From positions 1,364,001 through 1,428,000 of the forward strand of contig NC_010694.1 in the NCBI RefSeq assembly GCF_000026185.1: a stretch of DNA of 64,000 nucleotides, read 5' to 3'. The translations under genes were made by a program, and so were the position numbers. The number at the start of each line of letters is the position of its first letter. The first letter of the stretch is position 1. Source of the DNA: Erwinia tasmaniensis Et1/99 (lineage in GTDB: Bacteria; Pseudomonadota; Gammaproteobacteria; Enterobacterales; Enterobacteriaceae). Below are positions 35,046-44,381 of the stretch, piece by piece. Below the pieces are notes generated by a model. It had not been told where the DNA came from, did no database searches, and saw nothing but the letters and a program-made list of their open reading frames with translations.

Positions 35046-37121
35046 CTATTTTTTTTCATAAATATCGCCCATCAGATAGTCCGGCCAGTTTTTTTCAAAG
35101 AATACCTTGTCGAGCACAACGGCATGATTCACCCCTCTTGAACTGCAGCAGAATTGACCCGCATGCCAGTTAATCTGGAGCTTATAAGCTCTGTCGCCGA
35201 TCGATTCAGGTCGGAAGCGCCACTTTTCAATGTTGCCATCTTTGCCAACCGGAACCGACTGTCCCTGTTTATCAAGAATGATCCTCGCACCCCGGCTTCC
35301 GCCGCCGTGCCGGATGTAATCATCTAACTGCGTGAGCACCGCCGCCGACGTGAGGGCGAAATGACGCCAAAGCACGGATTCTGCCAGTTGGGCAAGACCG
35401 TTTATTTTGATCCCCTGCTCCAGCACCTTAGCCAATAAGGTGTGTGCTTTTAACTTCTCCCGTGGCGTTTCTTCAGCGGATATCACGTAGCCAGCCTTGT
35501 CCGACATCCGGTCACGTATTTCCGTTTTTAACGCATCGAGGGGAATAGCCTGATCTGATTGTGATTTTTCGGCCCATAAGATGACGGAGGCGATGGCCTC
35601 CTGATAGAGCACTTTGCAGTCGCTACGGGGAAGCGATGTTGACAGGTCGTGCGCTATTTTTTGCGCTACGCGCACGCCAAACACCTGCCCTGAATTGAGC
35701 GCCGCGCCGCCCGGACGCGTCACACCGTGCGTTCCGGCCACTTCTCCAACGGCGAAACAGCCGGGCAGACTGCTTTCACCCCAGATATCCACATCGATAC
35801 CGCCATTCATATGCTGATTGTTGACGGTGAACTCCAGCGGTTGGCGGGTGATATCATGGCCGTGCATGGCATAAAGTTCGATGGCCAGCGGATTCATTTT
35901 TCTCAGGCGCTGAATGGGCAAACTGTCATCACAGCCATTATTCCTCAGCCAGGTGAGAACATCCTCATCAAGGTCGTCGAGTGAAAATGGCTCGCCCGCA
36001 GTAACCGGTTCAGGATTACGATTGAAGTCCATACGGACTTTACGCCCCGCGCGGATTTCTGCGGCAATCGCCATATCCACCAGGCTCGAGCCATAATCGA
36101 GCGTGCGCGTGGCATGAAAAGGCCACTGGTAGCCTTTGCGGAAGATGTTGGACGCCAGTTCTCGCGTAGTACGGTAATACCCGGCGAGGAAATTGTGCTC
36201 TTTACCCTCCCGATCAACGGAATAAATAGAGGGCATAACCTGCACATAGGTTCCTGATAAATTCCACGGGAAGGCGGTGCGCGGCGTGCCGATGCCAAAC
36301 TGGCTTTCGCTAATATTGCAAAGCGTCAGGCCGGCTTCGAGGGCAAGCCCCAAAGAGCCGTAACATTTTTTCGGATAGACGCTGTCGCGATACATATCGC
36401 CGGGGCCGCCGGTGGCCAGTACCACGCAAGGAGACTCGACAATGCCTAACCGCCAGGCATTATTTGCCGCGCTGCGGGTACTGATAAGCAAACCTGCACA
36501 GCTTTCTGAACCCCGATCGTCTTTATGTTTAAGCAGCTGCAGGGCGGTCGATCCGCTTAGCATGGGAATGCTCAGCCTTTGCGTTTCTTCAAGCAGCACT
36601 TTTACCATCAGTCTGGAGGTGCGCGGGCCACAGCTGGTGGCCCGACCGGCCTCATCATGGTCGGTTTGATAGCGCAATATTGAACCAAAACCATCTTCCG
36701 GCAGCGCCAGACCAAGGTATTGCAGCCCGCCGAGGGTATGTATCGAACCCACGGCCTCAACGTAGGCGACATCTTTATCCATTGCCCCGCCTGCGCTCAG
36801 CGCTTCAGCAAGATGATGGTAATTATCGCCATTTTTTCCCGTTGCGGCGGTGTACAGGGTTTGCTTATCGGAACCCGAACAGGCGGACGTTCCCATATAC
36901 AGGCCAGAAGTGACCAGCAACACGTTCACATTTCTGCGTTTCAGCTCTACCGCAGCGCGCAGACCGGCTGCGCCGGTGCCTACGACGACGGCTTCATAAC
37001 GATAGAAAGGGATCTCCTTGCCATCAATATTACGCAGCTCTGTTTCAGCCACTTTGTTAAAGCCTTTGGGAAAGGGAACCTGGGTAAGGCTGTCCAGTAT
37101 AGGTTTACTGATAGTTCTCAT
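35046..37121 (-). CDS. FAD-dependent oxidoreductase, fumarate-reductase/SdhA-like flavoprotein
   Basis: 691 residues. N-terminal FAD dinucleotide fold VVVGTGAAGLRAAVELKRR (about 46-64); further FAD contacts at SGLYMGTSACSGSDKQ and CFAVGEVAGTHGVTRPGGAALNSGQ; the C-terminal third resembles the helical domain of SdhA/AprA-type proteins. No signal peptide and no membrane anchor, so a soluble dehydrogenase or reductase. Upstream of and presumably partnered with the flavodoxin. Substrate not predictable; it may oxidise or reduce an enoyl or hydroxy-acid intermediate made by the other enzymes of the operon. Confidence 0.8.
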   Translation of the reverse strand: MRTISKPILDSLTQVPFPKGFNKVAETELRNIDGKEIPFYRYEAVVVGTGAAGLRAAVELKRRNVNVLLVTSGLYMGTSACSGSDKQTLYTAATGKNGDNYHHLAEALSAGGAMDKDVAYVEAVGSIHTLGGLQYLGLALPEDGFGSILRYQTDHDEAGRATSCGPRTSRLMVKVLLEETQRLSIPMLSGSTALQLLKHKDDRGSESCAGLLISTRSAANNAWRLGIVESPCVVLATGGPGDMYRDSVYPKKCYGSLGLALEAGLTLCNISESQFGIGTPRTAFPWNLSGTYVQVMPSIYSVDREGKEHNFLAGYYRTTRELASNIFRKGYQWPFHATRTLDYGSSLVDMAIAAEIRAGRKVRMDFNRNPEPVTAGEPFSLDDLDEDVLTWLRNNGCDDSLPIQRLRKMNPLAIELYAMHGHDITRQPLEFTVNNQHMNGGIDVDIWGESSLPGCFAVGEVAGTHGVTRPGGAALNSGQVFGVRVAQKIAHDLSTSLPRSDCKVLYQEAIASVILWAEKSQSDQAIPLDALKTEIRDRMSDKAGYVISAEETPREKLKAHTLLAKVLEQGIKINGLAQLAESVLWRHFALTSAAVLTQLDDYIRHGGGSRGARIILDKQGQSVPVGKDGNIEKWRFRPESIGDRAYKLQINWHAGQFCCSSRGVNHAVVLDKVFFEKNWPDYLMGDIYEKK

Positions 37122-37159
37122 CTTAATTCCTGAATTTCAGTTCAACGAGAGCGGAAGCG

Positions 37160-38386
37160 TTATTTAACGCATTTCAAAGCATAAAAAATAATGACGCAGA
37201 AGCTGAAGGCAGGGATTAAAAAGGCTAACGCCATCGAGCTGCTGTCGGCCACCCATCCCATGATGTAGGGTGATATTGCCCCGCCAACTAAGGTCATCAC
37301 CAGCCAGGAACCGGCACGCCTGGTCTGACTGCCCAGATTTTTTACGCCCATAGCAAAAATGCAGGGGTACATAATTGAAAGAAAGAAGAAGATAGCCACG
37401 AGGCCGATAACCGAGACTTTTTCAATAGCGCAGACTGCCAATAGACAAAGCCCGAGGTTAATCATTGCATAGGCGATCAGCATCGAGCGCGGACGAAAAT
37501 ATTTCATCAGCCAGGTACTGACAAAGCGGCCAATCATAAAGGTCAGCATGGCGGCAGAGAGTAAGTAAGAGGCTAACTGGACGGAAGAGCCGCTCCAGTG
37601 GTCGAGAGCATAGTTAATAAAGAATGACGCAATACCTACGTGGGCAGCCATGTAGAAGAACTGGGCAACCACCGCGCCAGTAAACTGCGTTTTTTTCCAC
37701 AGGCTTACCGATGAAGAAGACAGGCTGTAGCCGCTCTTTTCCTGAATATCAGGCAGACGGATGAAAATAAAGGCAATCATCAGCAGCAGCACCAGTAATG
37801 ACAGGGCAACATACGTTGACATCACCGGGTCGACGCGGTTGCCTGCAATATTCATATCGGGGGAAAAAAATAGCGAGCCGCCTATAACTGGCCCCATAAA
37901 CACCCCTAATCCATTAAATGACTGCGCGAAATTCAGTCTGCGCTCCGAGTCTTCCGCTGCCCCCAAAGCCGCAGCATATAAATTTGCCGCCGTTTCCAGG
38001 CAGCCTAAGCCACAGGCTAATATGAACAGGGCGAAAACGAAGAAAGAGAATGTCCCTGCCGAGGTTGCGGGCACAAAGAGCAGGGCGCCGACGGCAAATA
38101 AAAACAGACCGGCAATGACGCCGGATTTATAGCCCATTCGGGTCATTAATGTGCCGGTTGGCATGGCAACAATAAAGTAAGCGCCGTAATAGGCCATCTG
38201 TAGAAAACCGGATCCTGCCTTGCTCACATTAAGGGAGTCCTGAAAGTGTTTATTCAGGACGTCCAGCAGGCCATGAGAAAATCCCCAAAGAAAAAACAGG
38301 GACGTTATCATGCTGAAGGCAAGTTTTACGGAAATGGTTTTATCGGATGGTGAGGCAACAGCGGCGATATTGTGATCGTAACTCAT
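37160..38386 (-). CDS. MFS transporter, FucP-type
   Basis: 408 residues with about 12 membrane segments. The N-terminal FFLWGFSHGLLDVLNKHFQDSL and the later ACGLGCLETAANLYAAALG match the fucose:H+ symporter subgroup (FucP/GluP), with the acidic-Asn residues of the first helices in place. It probably imports the sugar or sugar-like substrate of the operon. The start choice between two adjacent ATG codons is uncertain by one residue; AGAGG lies five bases ahead of the second. Confidence 0.86.
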   Translation of the reverse strand: MSYDHNIAAVASPSDKTISVKLAFSMITSLFFLWGFSHGLLDVLNKHFQDSLNVSKAGSGFLQMAYYGAYFIVAMPTGTLMTRMGYKSGVIAGLFLFAVGALLFVPATSAGTFSFFVFALFILACGLGCLETAANLYAAALGAAEDSERRLNFAQSFNGLGVFMGPVIGGSLFFSPDMNIAGNRVDPVMSTYVALSLLVLLLMIAFIFIRLPDIQEKSGYSLSSSSVSLWKKTQFTGAVVAQFFYMAAHVGIASFFINYALDHWSGSSVQLASYLLSAAMLTFMIGRFVSTWLMKYFRPRSMLIAYAMINLGLCLLAVCAIEKVSVIGLVAIFFFLSIMYPCIFAMGVKNLGSQTRRAGSWLVMTLVGGAISPYIMGWVADSSSMALAFLIPAFSFCVIIFYALKCVK

Positions 38387-38460
38387 CATGACCTCTGGCT
38401 AATTAATCTTATTTATCAGGCCGTCCTTAGTAAGGGCATCAGTAAACTGATGCCCGTTAT

Positions 38461-40059
38461 CTAAAGGTGACCGAGGATATGTTCGGCCGCCTTTTCTGCC
38501 ACCATGATGGTTGGCGCATTGGTATTACTGCTCGGCACCTGTGGAATAACCGAAGAGTCGGCGACTCTGAGACCTTCAATACCGAAGACGCAAAGTTTTT
38601 CATCAACCACCGCCTGACGATCGCCGTCAATACCCATGCGGCATGTGCCTACCGGGTGATGATCGGTTTTCGCATTCAGGCAGGCGTACTCGAATAATTC
38701 TTTATCTGTTCTGACCTGCGGGCCGGGCAGATGGATCGCCTTGATATAGGGTTTCAGCGCATCCTGAGACAGAATTTCGCATACCAGCTTCAGCCCGCGC
38801 ATTGACATTTCACGGTCGTAAGGGTCGGCCCAGTAATTGGGGTCAATCAGAGGTGCAGAAAGCGGATCGCCGTTTGCCAGGCGAACGGTGCCGCGGGAGC
38901 GGGGACGCAGAAAGGCGGAGTTCAGCGTGACCCCGGCGTTTTTCATTTTTTCGACTCCCGCCTCAATACCGGAGCCGAGGCCAAGATGGAACTGGACGTC
39001 CGGTGAGCGGGCATCCTTATCGAGATACCAAAATCCTCCTGTTTCAAACAGGCTTGATGCCACGGGGCCTTTTTTCAATAGCAGATATTGCAGCCCCGCC
39101 CAGGCCGCGTGGTGTGGCTTCAGACATGGGTCGTAGGTGTGATCGCCGGTACATTCCGCGATGGCAAACAGGTCCAGATGATCCTGTAAATTGCTGCCGA
39201 TACCTTCCAGGTTATGCTGGACGTTAATTCCCAGGCTTTGTAAATGGCCGGCAGGGCCGATACCTGACTGCATCAGTATTTTCGGCGATCCTATCGCTCC
39301 TGCAGAAAGAATAACTTCTCTTTCTGCACGCACTACCTGCTTATTACCATTATTTTTATCAGCAATTTCTACCCCGACCGCACGCTTGCCTTGCAAAACA
39401 ATGCGTAAAGTCAGGGTGTTCAGCATAATGGTCAGGTTAGGCCGTTTATTTACCGGGTTGAGATAGGCCTTAGATGTTGAAGATCGCCGCGCGTTTAATT
39501 GAGTGAGCTGGTAATAACCCAGGCCATCCTGTCTTTCACCGTTAAAGTCACCGTTAAAAGGCATAGTTAACTGCTGGCCTGCCTGGAAAAAGGCTTCGCA
39601 AATGGGCAGCGGGCTGACTGGATTGGAAACGCCTAAAGGCCCGCGATAATCATGATACTGATTAATAAAACGTTGGTTTTTTTCAGCCTTCTTAAAATAA
39701 GGTAATACCTCGTCATAAGACCAGCCTTTCACGTTATACAGGCTCTCCCAGCTGTCATAATCATGGCGCGACCCACGCGTATAAACCTGGGCATTTATCG
39801 ATGAGCCACCGCCAATAACTTTGGCCTGTGTAAAACGTAATATACGGTTATTAAGGTTTTTTTGCGGGACGGTATGCCATCCCCAGCTGCCACGGCCTTT
39901 GGTCATTTTGGCAAAGCCCGCTGGCATGCTAAATAACGGGTGGTCATCACCGCCCCCGGCTTCTAATAATAATACGTTATTCGTTTTGTCTTCGCTGAGC
40001 CTGTTAGCCAGCACACACCCCGCGGAGCCGCCCCCGATGATGATATAATCGTATTTCAC
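38461..40059 (-). CDS. GMC-family oxidoreductase (choline dehydrogenase-like)
   Basis: 532 residues from GTG 40059 (VKYDYIIIGGGSAGCVLANRL), preceded by GAGG; another GTG four codons upstream would contain that site. FAD-binding GGGSAGC, the GMC signature KVIGGGSSINAQVYTRG, SAGAIGSPKILMQSGIGPAG, and the active-site histidine of TDHHPVGTCRMG with the following SNTNAPTI asparagine are all present. Members oxidise primary alcohols to aldehydes. Followed by an aldehyde dehydrogenase upstream in the operon, it suggests conversion of an alcohol to an acid. It is not in a betIBA cluster, so choline is unlikely. Confidence 0.9.
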   Translation of the reverse strand: MKYDYIIIGGGSAGCVLANRLSEDKTNNVLLLEAGGGDDHPLFSMPAGFAKMTKGRGSWGWHTVPQKNLNNRILRFTQAKVIGGGSSINAQVYTRGSRHDYDSWESLYNVKGWSYDEVLPYFKKAEKNQRFINQYHDYRGPLGVSNPVSPLPICEAFFQAGQQLTMPFNGDFNGERQDGLGYYQLTQLNARRSSTSKAYLNPVNKRPNLTIMLNTLTLRIVLQGKRAVGVEIADKNNGNKQVVRAEREVILSAGAIGSPKILMQSGIGPAGHLQSLGINVQHNLEGIGSNLQDHLDLFAIAECTGDHTYDPCLKPHHAAWAGLQYLLLKKGPVASSLFETGGFWYLDKDARSPDVQFHLGLGSGIEAGVEKMKNAGVTLNSAFLRPRSRGTVRLANGDPLSAPLIDPNYWADPYDREMSMRGLKLVCEILSQDALKPYIKAIHLPGPQVRTDKELFEYACLNAKTDHHPVGTCRMGIDGDRQAVVDEKLCVFGIEGLRVADSSVIPQVPSSNTNAPTIMVAEKAAEHILGHL

Positions 40060-40151
40060 TGATAACCTCACGTAATCGGACTATAGCCGTCAGAACAAAG
40101 ACAGCTATATATTTTATAAAACTCTTTTTATTAAGCGCAGGGACTGTCATA

Positions 40152-41663
40152 TTATGACTTTGCCAGCCACCAATTTGTTCTTTCACCAATATGTAATTGA
40201 ATGGTTTTTTGCTCTGTATAATCTTCAACGGCGTGCCTGCCTAATTCCCGCCCTAATCCGGACTGATTAAATCCGCCGAACGGCAATTCTGGCGATCCGT
40301 CCAGGAAAGTATTAACCCACACCGTACCCGCTTTTATTTTGCGCGCGGCCTCGAGGCAAATATCAATATCTTTGCTCCAGACGGAAGCAGAAAGTCCATA
40401 GCAGGTATCATTAGCAATTTTGATTGCCTGATCTTTATCTTCAAAAGTCAGAATGGACAGCACCGGCCCGAAGACTTCCTCTCTGGCAATGTCCATGCCT
40501 GGCGTGACGTTACCCACGATAGTCGGCTCAAGGAACAGGCCCTGGCGGCTAGGGATACGTTCACCGCCCAGTAAGATCTCAGCGCCCTGATCGCGCGCGG
40601 ACTGAATCGCCTTTTCGATGGTTATCATCTGGTTTTCGTTAATGATTGCACCGATTTTGACCTCCGGGTTCAGCGGATCGCCAACCCGTACCAGACGTGA
40701 TTTCTCCACCACCGCGCGGGTAAATTTATCAGCGATATCTTTGTGCACCAGAATTCGGCTACCGCTGTTGCAGCATTCGCCCGCATTGAAGTACACGCCA
40801 AATACCACCGCGTCTACCGCTGCATCCCAATCACAGTCAGGGAAGATAATTTGTGGATTCTTACCGCCCAGCTCCAGCGAAACCTTTTTCAACCTGCGGC
40901 CTGCTTCAGCGGCGATAAGGGTGCCGACGCGCGTCGAACCGGTGAAGGAGACCATATCGACCAGTTCGTGCGTCGACAGCGGAGCGCCGACTTCTTCACC
41001 TAATCCGGTGACGATATTGACCACCCCGCGCGGTAAACCCGCTTCAATCAGAATTTCACCCAGCATTAACGTCGTACCATTGGTGAACTCGCTTGGCTTG
41101 ATAACCACAGTGCAACCCGCTGCCAGGGCAAAAGGAAGCTTCTGGCTAAGGATCCAGATGGGGAAATTCCAGGGCGTAATCATGGTGACCACACCGACAG
41201 GCTGGCGCACGACCACGCCTAACATTGAATCACCCAAATTATTGTAACTTTCCCCGTGCAAAGTACGCGCGAGGGAGGCGGCATAGCGCCACAGATCCAC
41301 GCAGCCTGACACTTCGCCGTGCGCCTGACTCAGCGGTTTACCCGTTTCCAGGCATTCAATCATCGCCATTTCATCAACGCGTGCTGCAATGCCCTCCGCC
41401 ACTTTTAATAATAATTTCGCACGCTCGCTGGCGGTCAGCGTAGCCCACTCCTTATCAAGCGCCCGGTGTGCGGCAGAAATCGCCAGCCCGGCGTCTTCTT
41501 TACTGCCCTCCGGGTAATTAGCTACCACAATCCCGTGCGCGGGGCCGATGCGATCCACACGTTTGCCCGTCACCGAATGACACAGTTCACCATCAATCAA
41601 CATCATGCCCTGATAAGGGGTGTAATGAGCCAGAATAGATGTCTCGGCGGTTAAAAAACTCAT
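40152..41663 (-). CDS. NAD(P)-dependent aldehyde dehydrogenase
   Basis: 503 residues from ATG 41663 (MSFLTAETSILAHYTPYQG), with AGGGAG ahead; the open frame to 41765 overlaps the hydratase gene and is not supported. Cofactor-binding TPWNFP, FTGSTRVG and catalytic Glu in LELGGKNP and Cys in NAGECCNSGSRI are intact. It probably oxidises the aldehyde from the GMC enzyme to a carboxylic acid. Its start is one base after the hydratase stop, so the two are coupled. Confidence 0.92.
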   Translation of the reverse strand: MSFLTAETSILAHYTPYQGMMLIDGELCHSVTGKRVDRIGPAHGIVVANYPEGSKEDAGLAISAAHRALDKEWATLTASERAKLLLKVAEGIAARVDEMAMIECLETGKPLSQAHGEVSGCVDLWRYAASLARTLHGESYNNLGDSMLGVVVRQPVGVVTMITPWNFPIWILSQKLPFALAAGCTVVIKPSEFTNGTTLMLGEILIEAGLPRGVVNIVTGLGEEVGAPLSTHELVDMVSFTGSTRVGTLIAAEAGRRLKKVSLELGGKNPQIIFPDCDWDAAVDAVVFGVYFNAGECCNSGSRILVHKDIADKFTRAVVEKSRLVRVGDPLNPEVKIGAIINENQMITIEKAIQSARDQGAEILLGGERIPSRQGLFLEPTIVGNVTPGMDIAREEVFGPVLSILTFEDKDQAIKIANDTCYGLSASVWSKDIDICLEAARKIKAGTVWVNTFLDGSPELPFGGFNQSGLGRELGRHAVEDYTEQKTIQLHIGERTNWWLAKS

Positions 41664-41664
41664 A

Positions 41665-42450
41665 TTATTCTCCCTGGTAAAGTGCGCTACGGCGTTCAGT
41701 AAAGCTGGCAAGCCCCTCTCTGGCGTCAGCGGTTGTCGCTGAAAGCGAACCCGCCAGGCCTTCAAGCGTCATCGCCGTGTTATTGCCCAGGCCTGCATCA
41801 ATAATCTGACGGGTGAGCTGGACGGCAACCGGGGCCAGTGCGGCGATCTTCTCCGCCAGCGCGATGGCGCAGGCTAGCGACTGGTTGGCCGCGCTGATTT
41901 CCTGTACCAGCCCGGTTTCAAAGGCGCGTTTCGCGTCCATCCTGGTGCCGGTCAGTGCCAGATATTTGACCTGACCTGGGCCGGTAAGCTGAACCAGACG
42001 CTGCGTACCGGACCAGCCGGGACAGGTTGCAATGCCTGCCTCCGGCAGCGCAAAGGTCGCAGCAGGATCGCAAATGCGGATATCTGTGGTGGCCAGCAGC
42101 TCCAGACCGCCGCCAAAAGCATGGCCGTTAATGGCGGCAATAAGGGGAACCTGAAGGGTGGCAAGCCGGTCGAAAACGCGATGGCCGTTTCTAATCCATT
42201 TACGCCACATATCCAGAGGCTGCATGGATGACCAGACGTTAATATCCGCGCCGACACAAAAGGCGCGATCGCCCGATGCGGTTAAAATAGCCACCCGTAT
42301 GGCGGGGTTGTCATCAATTTCGTCCGCAACGCGTGCCAGTTCTGCCAGCATCGACGGCGTAAGGGCGTTCAATTTTTCCGGCCGGTGCAGGGTAACGATC
42401 GCGATAGCTCCGCGCATCTCCAGCAGTACGCTTCCAGAGTTATCGGCCAT
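41665..42450 (-). CDS. Enoyl-CoA hydratase/isomerase family protein
   Basis: 261 residues, crotonase fold. Oxyanion-hole segments FCVGADINVW and NGHAFGGGLEL and both catalytic glutamates (GGGLE and ALPEAGI) are present, so a genuine hydratase, lyase or dehydratase is expected. It should act on the CoA ester produced by the CoA-transferase encoded just upstream, whose end it overlaps by 11 bases. The substrate cannot be read from the sequence; feruloyl-CoA hydratase-lyase-like chemistry is one option among many. Confidence 0.88.
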   Translation of the reverse strand: MADNSGSVLLEMRGAIAIVTLHRPEKLNALTPSMLAELARVADEIDDNPAIRVAILTASGDRAFCVGADINVWSSMQPLDMWRKWIRNGHRVFDRLATLQVPLIAAINGHAFGGGLELLATTDIRICDPAATFALPEAGIATCPGWSGTQRLVQLTGPGQVKYLALTGTRMDAKRAFETGLVQEISAANQSLACAIALAEKIAALAPVAVQLTRQIIDAGLGNNTAMTLEGLAGSLSATTADAREGLASFTERRSALYQGE

Positions 42451-44032
42451 GCTGTACCTCCGTTAAGGTCATGCCCATTTGGCATTCGTGGAACAGGCGC
42501 GGGTCCATCATTTTCAAATCGTCAGAAACGATAAGTTTGAATTCGGCCTGATCGAGTATGTCGCTTTCAAGATCTATTCCCGGTGCAATTTCCGTCACCA
42601 TCAGCCCATCGGAAGTCAGCTTCATCACGCAGCGCTCGGTGACGTAAGTCACATCCTGACCGCGCTCGATGGCCATGCGACCACTAAAGGTGACGTGATC
42701 GGCGTCGTTGACAAACTTGCTGGTTTTACCTTCCTGGGTGATAACCAGCTGGCCGTCCTGAATATGCTGTTTGGCTCCGGCTTTGAAGTAGCCAGAGAAC
42801 ACCAGCTTCCTGGCGTGGGTGGTAATATCGACAAAGCCGCCACAGCCTGCGGTCAGATAGGGTTTACCCGGTAACTTCGACACGTTGACATTGCCGTATC
42901 GGTCAATTTGCAGGAAAGAGAGCAGGGCGATATCGAAGCCTCCCCCCTGGAAATAGGTGAACTGCGTCGAAGCCGGAACAATGGCATCGGCATTTGCCGA
43001 ACAGCCAAAGGCAAAACCTAGCAGCGGCATCCCTCCGACAGCACCCTGTTCGATAACCCACGTCACTTCGCCATCCATGCCTTCTTCAAGCAATATGCGT
43101 GGCACATTGGCAGAGATGCCAAAACCGAGATTGGCGGTCATCCCTTTTTGTAGCTGCATGGCAGCACGGCGGGCGATCAGTTTTTCGGTGCCCCACGGAG
43201 CTAACTCGAAAGCGCTTTCAGGATGAAAGATTTCACCGCTTATGGCCGGATCGTATTGCACCATGGTTGTTTGCATCTGCTCAGGTGCGACAACAACATA
43301 GTCGACGAGATTGCAGGGAACGTGGACATGATGAGGCTTGATCGTTCCTGCTTTTGTCACACGCTTAACCTGAGCGATAACAATCCCGCCGTTATTACGC
43401 ACGGCAAGAGCCTGATCCACCGTACCCAACAGCCCCCCTTCGTGTTCAAAGGAGAGGTTGCCGCGTTCATCGGCCGTTGTGGCGCGGATAATGGCAATAT
43501 CAGGGATCAGAGGGTGGAAGTGCAGCCAGCTTTGGTTGGAGAATTCGATTCGGGAAACAATTGGCTCGGCTTCAGCAAGCGCGTTCATCGCACATCCCTG
43601 ACGTTCAGGATCGGCAAAGGTATCCAGGCCCACTTTAGTCAAAACGCCGGGGCGTTTGGCCGCTGCATCTTTGTGTAAGTCAAAAAGCACGCCGCTTGGC
43701 ACGTTGTAGCCTGCTATCTGATCCTCAACGATCATTTTCCAGATCGTCGGCATCGGCAGCGATGAAGGGCCGCTCGGCAGTGAACCGGCAATGACTTTTT
43801 TGAGCAGCCCGCTTTGCGCCAGGTGCTCAATGCCATCAATCCCATACATATCACCCGCCGCGATGGGGTGGACCAGGGTCAGATTGCGCGGTTTGGCTTC
43901 ATCTTTATAACGTTTCCCCAGGGCTGAAAGTACGGCATCAGGGCAATTCAGCCCGCTGGCAGAACTGACCGTTACACAGGCATCATCATCGATCAAAGAG
44001 GCTGCTTTTTCTGCGGAGATGAGTTTTTTCAT
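42440..44032 (-). CDS. Acyl-CoA:acetate/propionate CoA-transferase, fused two-domain type
   Basis: 530 residues from ATG 44032 (MKKLISAEKAASLIDDDA); a GTG three codons earlier is possible. Family I CoA-transferase with both subunit-like domains in one chain (YdiF/propionate CoA-transferase type). The catalytic glutamate is in VIEQGAVGGMPLLGF, and the glycine-rich oxyanion loop SASGLNCPDA is near the N-terminus. It moves CoA from an acyl donor to a carboxylic acid, giving the CoA ester for the next enzyme. First gene of the nine-gene leftward operon, downstream of the LacI-type operator. Confidence 0.9.
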   Translation of the reverse strand: MKKLISAEKAASLIDDDACVTVSSASGLNCPDAVLSALGKRYKDEAKPRNLTLVHPIAAGDMYGIDGIEHLAQSGLLKKVIAGSLPSGPSSLPMPTIWKMIVEDQIAGYNVPSGVLFDLHKDAAAKRPGVLTKVGLDTFADPERQGCAMNALAEAEPIVSRIEFSNQSWLHFHPLIPDIAIIRATTADERGNLSFEHEGGLLGTVDQALAVRNNGGIVIAQVKRVTKAGTIKPHHVHVPCNLVDYVVVAPEQMQTTMVQYDPAISGEIFHPESAFELAPWGTEKLIARRAAMQLQKGMTANLGFGISANVPRILLEEGMDGEVTWVIEQGAVGGMPLLGFAFGCSANADAIVPASTQFTYFQGGGFDIALLSFLQIDRYGNVNVSKLPGKPYLTAGCGGFVDITTHARKLVFSGYFKAGAKQHIQDGQLVITQEGKTSKFVNDADHVTFSGRMAIERGQDVTYVTERCVMKLTSDGLMVTEIAPGIDLESDILDQAEFKLIVSDDLKMMDPRLFHECQMGMTLTEVQHGR

Positions 44033-44133
44033 AGCGTTCACATGTTGATGATTTCAGGAGCAGCAAAACAGAGCTTAAGTTCTGTCTCACCCGTAACAGA
44101 GCAGGCCTGCCGTCTGAAAATGAACTTTCAGAA

Positions 44134-44214
44134 TCGAACGCTTTCTTAAAACTCTGCCATCTAATCGTTCCAATCTTTCTTTGGAACGTTCCAAAAATCT
44201 ATAATCGAACGATT
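44134..44214. promoter_or_regulatory. LacI-family operator cluster
   Basis: TTTGGAACGTTCCAAA at 44180-44195 is a perfect 16-bp palindrome with the central CG typical of LacI/GalR operators. Three half-site-like repeats surround it: TCGAACG (44134-44140), AATCGTTCCAAT (44163-44174) and AATCGAACGATT (44203-44214). The cluster lies in the divergent gap between the CoA-transferase operon and the LacI-family gene, so it is the likely binding site of that regulator. Confidence 0.75.
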
Positions 44215-44381
44215 TATGTGTCAATAAGGTTAAAATATTGTGTTGAGAAGTTTGATCAAAGTCTCAAAGTGGCGTTTCAGCGATGACGTCCGGGTAATGA
44301 TGGATGAATTACGGGGTTATGATAGATTTTGCCGGGTAGGCCAGCTAATCTTGACGGAAATTTTAACAGGGAGTTTTGCGC

